From: Poriferisodalis sp965208555
GTDB lineage: Bacteria; Actinomycetota; Acidimicrobiia; Acidimicrobiales; Poriferisodalaceae
Assembly (NCBI RefSeq): GCF_965208555.1
Contig: NZ_OZ242342.1
Coordinates: forward strand, 1,922,001 to 1,986,000
Length of the DNA: 64,000 bases
Reading direction: 5' to 3'
Made by a program: the position numbers and the translations under genes. Below, one piece after another: positions 40,932-49,010 of this stretch. The first letter of the stretch is position 1, and every line of letters starts with the position of its first letter. Under the pieces are notes generated by a model. That model was not told where the DNA came from and made no database searches. It saw nothing but the letters and a program-made list of their open reading frames with translations.

Positions 40932-41174
40932 ATGCCGACGGTGACGATCCGCCTGTTCGCGGGGGCGCGCGAAGCGGCTGGCGTCGGCAGCACCCAGACC
41001 GAGGCGTCGTCGGTGGCCGAAGCGCTGGACTGGGCGAAGGCGAGTTTCGGCGAGGGTTTCAGCGCCGTCCTGGCTGCCAGCAGGGTCTGGCTGAACGGCG
41101 AGCCGGCGGTCGGAGAGTCGCAGCTCAGCACCGGCGACGAGATCGCCGTCCTGCCACCCGTATCGGGCGGCTGA
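40932..41174 (+). CDS. MoaD/ThiS-family sulfur carrier
   Basis: 80 residues with a beta-grasp fold: MPTVTIRLFAGAREAAGVGS at the start and a diglycine C-terminus (DEIAVLPPVSGG), the site of thiocarboxylation. Such carriers donate sulfur for molybdopterin, thiamine or other pathways. No moaE, moeB or thiG neighbour is present, so the pathway is open; the N-terminal FAGAREAAG favours MoaD. Confidence 0.85.
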   Translation: MPTVTIRLFAGAREAAGVGSTQTEASSVAEALDWAKASFGEGFSAVLAASRVWLNGEPAVGESQLSTGDEIAVLPPVSGG

Positions 41175-41188
41175 GAGGCGGCGGCACG

Positions 41189-42118
41189 GTGGCAGCGTCG
41201 CCGGGCCTCCCGCCGGCGCGGCCGCGAACGTCCGCGGTCGCGCAATGGCTCGGGCCTGCGGTCGCCTTGAGCGACGCCAGCATCAGCGCGGGATTGCTCT
41301 GGTTCGCCGCGCTGATCGCTGCCTTGCGGGCCGGGGCAGTGACGTTCGGGCTGACCATGACGGCGGTCGCCATGCTCGCTGCTTGGCAAGCTGCGGGTGC
41401 TCGTGGCCCTGCCGCCGTAACACGCCAATCGCCCAGCGGCGACGCGGCGCTCGCCGCGCAGGTGCTGCCCCCGAGCCACCGGCTGCCGGCGGCAGCGCTG
41501 GCCGGCGCAGTCGGATTTGCCGGCGTTCTCGACACCCGCCTGGCGGGAGCTGTGGTCGGTGCGGCAGCGCTCGCCAGCTTCATGGTGGTGGCCGCGCTGC
41601 GACCCCGACGCGCCGGCGGCGTCACACAGCCTGCGGGACACGGGCCGCCGCTGCCGGTGCTGGCCGGCGCAGGATTGCTGATTCGCAGCTGGATGCAGGT
41701 CGGTGTTGCGGCGGCGTGCTCGGCCGCGGTTGCCCGCTACTCGCTCGGGGCGGCACTGGTGCTCGTGAGTGCGGCTGCGGCCTACGACGCCGCCGCTCAC
41801 CTCAGTGCGTCGGGTCGGCCGCCGGGGCTGCGCGGTCCGCTGGCTGGAGTGACCGCAGCCGCAACTGCCGTCTTTGCCCTGACCGGTCTCAGCGTGCCGC
41901 CGTTCGCGCCGTCGAACGTCATCGGGTTCGGCCTGCTCGCCGTGCTGACACTGCCGCTCGGCCCCGCCCTCGCCCGGCCGAACACTGCCCCGGAGATTGC
42001 CGACGGGCCCCGGCGAGCGTGGCAACGACTGACCCGGGAGTGGGCCGTGCGCAGGCTCGATTCGCTGAGCGTCACAGCCCTGGCGTGGATGTGGGCCCTG
42101 GGACTCCTCGCCATCTGA
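41189..42118 (+). CDS. Integral membrane protein of unknown function
   Basis: 309 residues, Ala/Gly-rich, with about eight hydrophobic helices. It contains AGVLDTRLAGAVVGAAALAS and YDAAAHLSASGRPPGLRGPL. The D-x-x-A-H arrangement faintly recalls CDP-alcohol or cytidylyltransferase membrane enzymes, but I would not assign it. The GTG start lies 14 bases after the sulfur carrier gene, suggesting co-transcription. Confidence 0.6.
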   Translation: MAASPGLPPARPRTSAVAQWLGPAVALSDASISAGLLWFAALIAALRAGAVTFGLTMTAVAMLAAWQAAGARGPAAVTRQSPSGDAALAAQVLPPSHRLPAAALAGAVGFAGVLDTRLAGAVVGAAALASFMVVAALRPRRAGGVTQPAGHGPPLPVLAGAGLLIRSWMQVGVAAACSAAVARYSLGAALVLVSAAAAYDAAAHLSASGRPPGLRGPLAGVTAAATAVFALTGLSVPPFAPSNVIGFGLLAVLTLPLGPALARPNTAPEIADGPRRAWQRLTREWAVRRLDSLSVTALAWMWALGLLAI

Positions 42119-42166
42119 ACGTCTCGCCCGCACAGCACTGCAGCTGGCTCAGTTCGTGACTCCGCA

Positions 42167-43462
42167 GTGATCTGCGTAGCGTTATCGGCCGTGGCGCCCG
42201 ACGCTCCCGACTCTCAGACGCCTGGCGAACACGTTCGCCTCTTGAGAGTCGCGGTGCTGTGCATGCACACGTCGCCGCTGCACCAGCCCGGAAGCGGCGA
42301 CGGCGGCGGCCTGAATGTGTACGTGCGCGAACTCACGGCCGCGTTGGCTCATCTCGGCGTCGATTGCGACATTTACACACGCCGCACCGATCCGTCGCAG
42401 CCCGACCGGCACGAGGTGGAAATGGGAGTGAGCGTCACCCACGTCGACGCCGGCGCCCCATCGCTCGACAAGGATGATCTGCCGGCCGTTGTCTCGGCAT
42501 TCGCCGACAGGGTCGGCGAGCATCTCGCACGCCGTCCGGTCGACGCACTTCACGCTCACTACTGGTTGAGCGGCATGGCAGGACACCAGCTCAAGCACCG
42601 GCTGGACATCCCGTTGGCCGTCACCTTTCACACGCTGGGGCGCGTCAAGACGAGCACGGGCGACGCCGAGCCGCGCCACCGCGGCGAAGCCGAGCAGCGA
42701 GTCATCGACTGTGCCGATGCTGTGTTCACCTCCGGCGACGCCGAGGCAGACCAGCTCAGGTCGCTGTACGAGGTTCCCCCGGAACGCCTCCATGTGCTGA
42801 CACCCGGCGTCGACCGGGCCATGTTTGCGCCCGGACAGCGCCACGCGGCCCGCGCGGCGATCGATCTTCCGCCGGGACCGGTGCTGTTGTTCGTCGGTCG
42901 CCTGCAGCCGCTCAAGGGCGCCGAATTGGCAGTTGAGACGCTCGCGGCAACGAGGGCAGCCGGCACCGCGGGTGCCGACGCCCAACTCGTCATCGTGGGA
43001 GGACCCAGCGGTCCGCATGGCGAGGCCACGCTGAACCAGCTGAGAGCGATGGCTGACGGCTTGGAGGTCGCGGACCACGTGCGCTTCGTCGACCCGCTCC
43101 CGCACCATTTGCTGTCGACGTACTACCGGGCCGCTGATGTGTGCTTGGTGCCGAGCCGTTCGGAATCGTTCGGACTGGTGGCGCTCGAGGCGGCAGCCTG
43201 CGGGACGCCAGTCGTTGCGTCCGATGTCGGCGGCCTGCGCGACAACGTCGTCGAGGGGAGCACTGGCTATCTCGTCGCCGGTCGCAGCAGCGACGAATTC
43301 GCCCGCCGCGTCATCGACATCCTCGCCGACCCGCTCCTGGCGCTGCGGCTCGGCGACGCCGGCTCTCGCCGCGCCGAGCGTCATAGCTGGCGCACGAGTG
43401 CGGCTGCGGCGCTGGACGTGATCGACGCGGCGGCCCGGCGCGAACTCGTCGCCTGCCTGTGA
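42167..43462 (+). CDS. mshA: D-inositol-3-phosphate glycosyltransferase (MshA), mycothiol pathway
   Basis: A GT4 GT-B glycosyltransferase of 431 residues. It matches MshA in CMHTSPLHQPGSGDGGGLNV (donor-loop glycine run), IHSHYW-like ALHAHYWLSGMAGHQLKHRL, VTFHTLGRVK, LLFVGRLQPLKGAELAV and SRSESFGLVALEAAACGTPV (E-x7-E motif). MshA joins GlcNAc to inositol-3-phosphate, the first step of mycothiol. The next gene encodes a YbjN-domain protein, as next to mshA in mycobacteria. The start could be GTG 42167 or 42191. Other msh genes are not in the window. Confidence 0.82.
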   Translation: MICVALSAVAPDAPDSQTPGEHVRLLRVAVLCMHTSPLHQPGSGDGGGLNVYVRELTAALAHLGVDCDIYTRRTDPSQPDRHEVEMGVSVTHVDAGAPSLDKDDLPAVVSAFADRVGEHLARRPVDALHAHYWLSGMAGHQLKHRLDIPLAVTFHTLGRVKTSTGDAEPRHRGEAEQRVIDCADAVFTSGDAEADQLRSLYEVPPERLHVLTPGVDRAMFAPGQRHAARAAIDLPPGPVLLFVGRLQPLKGAELAVETLAATRAAGTAGADAQLVIVGGPSGPHGEATLNQLRAMADGLEVADHVRFVDPLPHHLLSTYYRAADVCLVPSRSESFGLVALEAAACGTPVVASDVGGLRDNVVEGSTGYLVAGRSSDEFARRVIDILADPLLALRLGDAGSRRAERHSWRTSAAAALDVIDAAARRELVACL

Positions 43463-43481
43463 CGCTGGCAACCGGCGCGCC

Positions 43482-43958
43482 ATGACACGCCGTCCGGCGA
43501 CCGACGCTGAGCTCGATCAGCTCGAGGCCCGTATGGACGGCTGGCTGGCCGACTGGGCCCGCTCGCAGGCCCGGGGCGATGCCGATGAGCGTCCGATGCT
43601 GCTGGACGTGACCCGTGACGACGAGGTGCCACGACGCTGGTACGTGCGTCTGGCGGGGGAGTCGCGCGACGTCATCGCCATCTGGCTGACGCTGCGTCAG
43701 CGCACGCTGACCTATGAGTCCTACGTCCTGCCCACACCGCAGCACCGACCCGAGCAGGTGGCCGAATTTGTCCTTCGCCGCAACTACTCGCTGGTCGGCG
43801 CCCAGTACAGCGTCGGCCCCGAAGACGCCCTCTACCTGACAGGCGAGCTGCCCACTCACTGCGTGGACGAAGACGAACTCGACCGGATCGTCGGGTCGCT
43901 CTGGGCGTACATCGAGCGTGACTTCACCACGCTGATCCGGCTGGGCTTCCAGAACTAG
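43482..43958 (+). CDS. YbjN-domain protein
   Basis: 158 residues. It has RRWYVRLAGESRDVIAIWLT, YESYVLPTPQHRPEQVAEFV, LRRNYSLVGAQYSVGPEDAL and a C-terminal RIVGSLWAYIERDF, matching the YbjN family (type III secretion chaperone-like fold). In mycobacteria the same pair mshA-ybjN is found. Its function is unknown; likely a cytoplasmic regulator or chaperone. It starts 19 bases after mshA. Confidence 0.8.
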   Translation: MTRRPATDAELDQLEARMDGWLADWARSQARGDADERPMLLDVTRDDEVPRRWYVRLAGESRDVIAIWLTLRQRTLTYESYVLPTPQHRPEQVAEFVLRRNYSLVGAQYSVGPEDALYLTGELPTHCVDEDELDRIVGSLWAYIERDFTTLIRLGFQN

Positions 43959-44009
43959 GTCGCGAAAACTATTTGGCGTCTTTCATTAATTTCTGCTTAA
44001 TTTCACTCT

Positions 44010-44070
44010 TGCCGGGGCACTCGCTGGCAGGCCGCAGGGAAGCGTCCCACTCACCGCGAGTGCCCCGGCA
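44010..44070. repeat. 15-bp perfect inverted repeat beside an AT-rich island
   Basis: Arms 44010-44024 and 44056-44070 are exact reverse complements around 31 bases. The 40 bases to the left (43969-44009) are AT-rich, containing TTTCATTAATTTCTGCTTAA, unusual here. Neither strand has a T-run directly after the stem. It may end the mshA-ybjN transcript or be part of the proC promoter. Confidence 0.6.
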
Positions 44071-44131
44071 CTGCTTCGTCCGGTGTCCGCAGCACTGAAG
44101 CCTCCCGGCAGCGGTCCGGTACCGTGACCGC

Positions 44132-44929
44132 ATGGCTGACAGGGTCGAACTGCTGATCGTCGGCGGCGGCAAGATGGGCGAAGCGCTGCTGGGCGGATTG
44201 CTCGCGGCAGGCCGCAGCGCCGAGAGCATCTGCATTGCTGAGCCGATCGCCGCGCGCCGCGATGAGTTGGCCAGCCGCTACGGCGTTGCTGTCTCCGAGC
44301 AGATCGTGCCGTGCTGGGACGCGATCCTGGCGACCAAGCCGGATGTCATCCCGGCAGTCGCGCGCCAGGTTGCCGACCTCGGCCCCAATCGGATCTTGTC
44401 GATCGCCGCAGGCGTGACGCTCGACACGCTCACTCAAGCCACGACACACGACCAACCCATCGCCGTGGTCCGCGCCATGCCGAATACGCCTGCGCTGGTA
44501 TCGGAAGGCGCCGCGGCGATCTGCGGGAACGAGGCTGCGGGTGAGGCCGAGCTCGCATGGGCCGAGGGGATTCTGGGTGCCGTGGGCCGCGTGGTGCGCG
44601 TCCCAGAGCACCTGATGGATGCCGTGACCGGTCTGTCGGGATCTGGACCGGCGTATGTCTTCCTCGTAGCCGAGGCGCTGATCGAGGCAGGAGTGCTCAT
44701 GGGCCTGGGCCGACCGGTGGCGACGGAATTGGCCAGCCAAACCCTGCTGGGTTCAGCGAAGCTGCTGGCCGAGGGGCGTCCGCCCGCTGAACTGCGAGCC
44801 GACGTGACGTCGCCGGGCGGCACGACGGCGGCGGGGCTGCGCGAGCTGGAGCGCCACGGCATACGTGCCGCGTTCGCTGCGGCCGTGGAAGCCGCCACCC
44901 GCCGCTCCATCGAGCTCGGCACAGCGTGA
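44132..44929 (+). CDS. proC: Pyrroline-5-carboxylate reductase
   Basis: The last step of proline synthesis, reducing P5C with NAD(P)H. It has 265 residues. The Rossmann motif LIVGGGKMGEALLGGLLAAG opens the protein; VVRAMPNTPALVSEGAAAIC and DAVTGLSGSGPAYVFLVAEA form the active site, and SPGGTTAAGLRELERHGIR is the family C-terminal signature. Decameric in known relatives. Confidence 0.95.
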   Translation: MADRVELLIVGGGKMGEALLGGLLAAGRSAESICIAEPIAARRDELASRYGVAVSEQIVPCWDAILATKPDVIPAVARQVADLGPNRILSIAAGVTLDTLTQATTHDQPIAVVRAMPNTPALVSEGAAAICGNEAAGEAELAWAEGILGAVGRVVRVPEHLMDAVTGLSGSGPAYVFLVAEALIEAGVLMGLGRPVATELASQTLLGSAKLLAEGRPPAELRADVTSPGGTTAAGLRELERHGIRAAFAAAVEAATRRSIELGTA

Positions 44930-44960
44930 TCGAACGCCGCAAGCAAGGCGGTTGCCCGTC

Positions 44961-45785
44961 ATGACGGGTTTCGACACGGTCACGTGCGTGAGCGATCTGG
45001 GCACAGCGGACGAGTCGGTGGGCGTCATTCATTCGATCGTGCGCCAGGCGGCTCCCCACGCCGCAGTGATCGACTTGTGCCACGAGATCGATCCGGGCGA
45101 TGCCCGCACGGCGGCGTTGATGCTGGTGCGCAGCGTGCCGCATCTCGCACCCGGCGTCGTGCTTGCGTCGGTGGGCCGGCGCCTGGACAGGCCCGCCATC
45201 GCGGTCTCGGTCGGCGGCGGACAGTCGATGCTGGTGGGCCCTGACAACGGAGTGCTGGCAGCAGCCACCGCTGCGGTCGGCGGAGCGGACCTTGCCGTTC
45301 GCATCGGGGACGCCGGCTGCGGCGGTCCCGAATCGGTGCTTCACCCGGCGCGCGATGTGCTTGCCCCCGCAGCCGGCCGGCTCGCGGCGGGCGAGCCCAT
45401 CGAGGCCGTGGGCGCGCCGATCGATCCGTCGTTGCTGCTGCCGTCGCTTGTTGCTGTGCCTCGCGTCGAAGACGACGGCTCGGTGACCGCAGAGGTGCTG
45501 TCGGTCACGCGATGGGGCACGGTGCAGCTCAATGTCGACCGCGGCACGCTGGCCCCGCTCGGCGATCTGCTGGTGGCGGAATGGACATCTGGAGCGAGTG
45601 CCTTCCAGCCCGCCGAAGCCAGCTCGCAGTCGGTCCGGCTCGCACCCGCGGGCTCGGCCGGCACCGGCAGCCTCGCCCTGTGCGACGATCCTTTCGGTCT
45701 GCTCGAGCTGACGGTGGCCGGCGGGAGCGCGGCGCACCTGGGCTTCGCCGCCGGCACCGAAGTCCGGCTGCGCCCCTCCGCATGA
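44961..45785 (+). CDS. SAM hydroxide adenosyltransferase / SAM hydrolase family (DUF62)
   Basis: 274 residues from ATG 44961. It matches the SAM hydrolase/chlorinase/fluorinase superfamily. TVTCVSDLGTADESVGVIHS corresponds to TDFGTxDxYVG, and VIDLCHEIDPGDARTAALML, VLASVGRRLDRPAIAV and LVGPDNGVLAAA follow. Most members split S-adenosylmethionine to adenosine and methionine. Halogenases in the family differ in a few loop residues, and nothing here favours halide use. It starts 31 bases after proC. Confidence 0.83.
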   Translation: MTGFDTVTCVSDLGTADESVGVIHSIVRQAAPHAAVIDLCHEIDPGDARTAALMLVRSVPHLAPGVVLASVGRRLDRPAIAVSVGGGQSMLVGPDNGVLAAATAAVGGADLAVRIGDAGCGGPESVLHPARDVLAPAAGRLAAGEPIEAVGAPIDPSLLLPSLVAVPRVEDDGSVTAEVLSVTRWGTVQLNVDRGTLAPLGDLLVAEWTSGASAFQPAEASSQSVRLAPAGSAGTGSLALCDDPFGLLELTVAGGSAAHLGFAAGTEVRLRPSA

Positions 45786-45807
45786 GACCGCTACACGGGA
45801 CCGCGAC

Positions 45808-45897
45808 ATGAGACCGCGAACGGCGCTCGTACTGGCGGCGCTGGCCGCGCTCATCCTGCTGACGGCCACGATCCAGCTGCTGGTAGCCCTCGACTGA
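45808..45897 (+). CDS. 29-residue single-helix membrane peptide
   Basis: A very short frame, MRPRTALVLAALAALILLTA then TIQLLVALD and stop. It has a positively charged N-terminus and one clean hydrophobic helix. It begins 22 bases after the SAM-hydrolase stop on the same strand, with a weak GGA ribosome site. It looks like a small membrane protein but could be chance in GC-rich sequence. Confidence 0.35.
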   Translation: MRPRTALVLAALAALILLTATIQLLVALD

Positions 45898-46015
45898 GCG
45901 GCACTTGGCCGTACTCGGCCCGATTCGCCGCGCGATCTTGCGTCGAACGCGTGGAAACCGGGTGCCGGATCGGCGAGACTGTGCGGGCCGCATTTCCGAA
46001 CCCTGGGTAGTCCTC

Positions 46016-47275
46016 GTGTCCATCGTTGTCATGGGCGTGAGCCATCGCAGCGCACCGCTTGAGCTGTTGGAGCGCTGCACGGTTGCCGCCGCCGACGTGC
46101 CGAAACGACTGAGCGATCTCGCATCGTGCTCCAACGTCAGCGAGGCCGTCGTCGTATCCACCTGCAACCGCACCGAGGCCTACGTCGTGGCCGAGAAGTT
46201 CCATGCGGCGTTCGGCGAGATGCGCGATTTCTTCTGCACGCTGTCGGGCGCGGCACCCGCCGAGCTGTCCGACCATCTCTACGTCCACTACGACGACGAT
46301 GCAGCGCGTCACCTGTTCCGCGTGGCGAGCGGCCTGGAATCCGCCGTGCTCGGCGAGCACGAGATCTTGGGCCAAGTCCGCACCGCATGGGACGTGGCAC
46401 GAACCGAGGGCACGACGGGCGCGGTGCTGAATCAGCTCTTCCGGCACGGCATCAGCGCCGGCAAGCGAGCGCGCACCGAGACCGCCATCTCGCACGGCAC
46501 GGCGTCGATCAGCCACGCGGCGGTCAGCATGGCCAAGAACCACCTCGGCACGCTGGAGGCTTCTCGGGTGCTTGTCGTAGGCGCCGGCGAGATGGCCGAG
46601 GGCATGATCGTTGCGCTGGCCTCGGCCGGTCCCGCTGCGGTGCAGGTAGCCAACCGCACGCCCTCCCACGCCGAGGCCCTGGCCGCCCGGGTCGGGGGCA
46701 GCCACCTGCCGCTCGGGAGCCTCGAGGACGCCTTGGTCGAGGTCGATCTGCTCCTGACCTCCACCGGTGCTTCGGCGGTGATCGTCGACCACGCCAGCGT
46801 CGGGGCGGTCATCGAGCGACGTGCCGGGCGCCCGCTGCTGATCGTCGACATTGCCGTGCCTCGCGACGTCGATCCAGCCGTAGCCCGCCTTCCGGGCGTC
46901 ACTCTCCTCGACATGGACGACCTGTCCCGCTTCGCGGAAGTCGGTCAAGCAAGCCGGCAAGCCGAAGTGGCGGCGGTCGAGTCGATCCTGGTCGACGAGA
47001 CCGAACGCTTCTCCGCAGACCGCACCGCCCGCGAGATGGCGCCGCTCATCGAATCGCTGCGCGGCAAGGCTGAAGCGGTCCGCCTCTCTGAGATCGAACG
47101 GGCCCTGGCGGCTCACCCCGATCTCGACGACGGCGCACGCGAGGCGCTCGAGCGGGCAACAGCAGCGCTGGTCAACAAGCTGCTGCATCAGCCCACCATC
47201 GCATTGAGGTCCGCGGCAGGCAAAGCCAAGGGCGACCGGCTCGCGGACTCGGTGCGCGACTTGTTCGACTTGTAA
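46016..47275 (+). CDS. hemA: Glutamyl-tRNA reductase
   Basis: The first enzyme of C5-pathway tetrapyrrole synthesis, reducing glutamyl-tRNA to glutamate-1-semialdehyde. The GTG at 46016 gives 419 residues that start with the family pattern MSIVVMGVSHRSAPLELLER. The catalytic Cys is in VVSTCNRTEAYVV; SAVLGEHEILGQVRTA and the NADPH motif VLVVGAGEMAEGM follow, with a dimerisation helix at the end. First of hemA-hemC-hemD-hemL. Confidence 0.95.
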   Translation: MSIVVMGVSHRSAPLELLERCTVAAADVPKRLSDLASCSNVSEAVVVSTCNRTEAYVVAEKFHAAFGEMRDFFCTLSGAAPAELSDHLYVHYDDDAARHLFRVASGLESAVLGEHEILGQVRTAWDVARTEGTTGAVLNQLFRHGISAGKRARTETAISHGTASISHAAVSMAKNHLGTLEASRVLVVGAGEMAEGMIVALASAGPAAVQVANRTPSHAEALAARVGGSHLPLGSLEDALVEVDLLLTSTGASAVIVDHASVGAVIERRAGRPLLIVDIAVPRDVDPAVARLPGVTLLDMDDLSRFAEVGQASRQAEVAAVESILVDETERFSADRTAREMAPLIESLRGKAEAVRLSEIERALAAHPDLDDGAREALERATAALVNKLLHQPTIALRSAAGKAKGDRLADSVRDLFDL

Positions 47276-47286
47276 ATCTTGGCTGC

Positions 47287-48201
47287 GTGAGAATCGCGAC
47301 ACGATCGAGCCCGCTGGCAACGTGGCAGGCGCGCGCCGTCGCCGCTGCTCTGGAGGCGGCCGGATCGCCGGGGGGCGACATCGAGCTCGTGCCCGTGCGC
47401 ACGAGCGGTGACCTCGATCTGTCCACGCCGATCTCGGAGATGTCCGGCAGGGGCGTGTTCGTGACCGAGGTGCAGGCAGCGGTGCTGGACGGGCGCGCGG
47501 ACATCGCCGTGCACAGCGCCAAGGACATGCGTTCCGAGCCGACCCCGGGTCTGACGCTGGCGGGCTGCCTGGCGAGAGGCGACGCCAGCGACGCCCTGGT
47601 CGGCTTGGCGCTTGACGAGATTCCCCACGGCGGTGTCGTGGCGACCGGATCTCAGCGTCGCCAGTGCCAGCTTGCGGTGCTGCGCGGGGATCTGCGCTTC
47701 ACGGGTCTGCGCGGCAACATGGCTCGTCGCATCGCTGCAGCCGCCGAACCCGGCATCGCCGCAGTGGTCGTGGCGTCGGCGGCGCTCGAACGTCTCGGCG
47801 AGTCCCACCTGATCGCGCAGCGATTCAGTGCCGACGAGGTGGTGCCCCAGGCGGGGCAGGGTGCGATCGCCGTCGAGCACCGCACCGGCGACGCCGGCAC
47901 AGAGGCCGCTGTCGGCGCGATCATCGACGAAGCGACCACGCGGTGCGTCGGCGCCGAGCGCGCGTTCCTGCGGACGCTCGGCGGCGGCTGCGATCTGCCC
48001 ACGGGGGCCTACGCAACGGTCGACGCCGGCGGGCGCGTGGTCATGAGCGCGCTGCTCGCGACGCCGGATCGGGGCGACATCGTGCGCGCAGCGGGAAGCG
48101 GTGCCGACGGCGAGCCGCTGGGTGAGGCACTGGCCCGCGAACTGCTCGACCGAACCGGCACAGACGCCGCCATGTGGGCCGGTCGGGTCGGCGATGCCTG
48201 A
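47287..48201 (+). CDS. hemC: Porphobilinogen deaminase (hydroxymethylbilane synthase)
   Basis: It polymerises four porphobilinogens into hydroxymethylbilane. It has 304 residues. MRIATRSSPLATWQA opens the protein; VHSAKDM (catalytic Asp after the Lys), GTGSQRRQCQL-like VATGSQRRQCQLAVLRGDL, PQAGQGAIAVE, and LRTLGGGCDLPTGAYA with the dipyrromethane-binding Cys. GTG start, 11 bases after hemA; overlaps hemD by eight bases. Confidence 0.95.
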   Translation: MRIATRSSPLATWQARAVAAALEAAGSPGGDIELVPVRTSGDLDLSTPISEMSGRGVFVTEVQAAVLDGRADIAVHSAKDMRSEPTPGLTLAGCLARGDASDALVGLALDEIPHGGVVATGSQRRQCQLAVLRGDLRFTGLRGNMARRIAAAAEPGIAAVVVASAALERLGESHLIAQRFSADEVVPQAGQGAIAVEHRTGDAGTEAAVGAIIDEATTRCVGAERAFLRTLGGGCDLPTGAYATVDAGGRVVMSALLATPDRGDIVRAAGSGADGEPLGEALARELLDRTGTDAAMWAGRVGDA

Positions 48202-48982
48202 CAATCCCCTCGGCCCACTCGCCGGTCGCACCGTCGTCGTCACGAGAGCCTCGCACCAGGCCGGCCCGCTGGCGACGTCCTTGCGCGAACGCGGGGCGAC
48301 GGTGGTTGTGGCACCCGCTCTCGCGGTGGTGCCCCCGCTCGACGGCGGCCAGCCGCTCGACGATGCCCTGCTGCGCCTTGAGCAGTACAGCTGGGTCGCA
48401 TTCACATCTTCGAACGCCGTGGCAGCCACGTTCGCTCGCGCAGACCGGCGTGGCGTTCGCCGTCGCTTCGCGCGCATCCGAACAGCGGCTGTCGGGCCTG
48501 CCACGGCAGCACGCGTCGAGGCTGAAGTCGGTCGTCCGGTCAACCTCGTGCCAGACCAATCCGATGCTGCCGGGCTCGCCGCGGCATTTCCCGATGCCCG
48601 CGCGGACGACTGGTGCTTCGTGCCGCAGTCGGCACAGGCCCGACCCGAACTGGTCGATGGGCTGCGTGCCCGCGGCTGGAACGTCGATGCCGTGAGCGCC
48701 TACCGCATCGTCACGCCCACGTTGTCCGATCATCTCATCGCCGACGTGTCCGGCGCGGATGCCGTGGTATTCGCGTCGCCGTCGGCCGTGCGCGGCCATC
48801 TGTCGCAGATCGGCTCGCAAGGAGTGACCGGAAAGATTGTGTGCATCGGCCGCACCACCGCCGCCGCCTGCCGACAGGCCGATGTGCCGGTCGCCGCCGT
48901 TGCCGACGGACCCACCGACGCAGGTCTCGTCGAAGCAGTCGCGGCGGTGCTGCGCGCCGATGTCCGTCCGGCGGGCTCGTGA
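48194..48982 (+). CDS. hemD: Uroporphyrinogen-III synthase
   Basis: 262 residues. It cyclises hydroxymethylbilane with D-ring inversion. Sequence conservation in HemD is low; GRTVVVTRASHQAGPLATSL, YSWVAFTSSNAVAATFARAD, DAVSAYRIVTP and VVFASPSAVRGHLSQI are typical. The ATG lies inside the hemC end, so it is probably translationally coupled. Position between hemC and hemL supports the call. Confidence 0.9.
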   Translation: MPDNPLGPLAGRTVVVTRASHQAGPLATSLRERGATVVVAPALAVVPPLDGGQPLDDALLRLEQYSWVAFTSSNAVAATFARADRRGVRRRFARIRTAAVGPATAARVEAEVGRPVNLVPDQSDAAGLAAAFPDARADDWCFVPQSAQARPELVDGLRARGWNVDAVSAYRIVTPTLSDHLIADVSGADAVVFASPSAVRGHLSQIGSQGVTGKIVCIGRTTAAACRQADVPVAAVADGPTDAGLVEAVAAVLRADVRPAGS

Positions 48983-49010
48983 GCACGTTGGCACCCCTAC
49001 GCTGCGAGCC

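Noticed and set aside
44961..45785. SAM-dependent halogenase (fluorinase/chlorinase)
   Set aside because: The superfamily fold fits, but most members are SAM hydrolases and no halide-pocket signature or halometabolite gene cluster is visible.
45851..47320. Open frame of 489 codons opposite hemA
   Set aside because: Shadow frame; hemA on the plus strand has complete family motifs.
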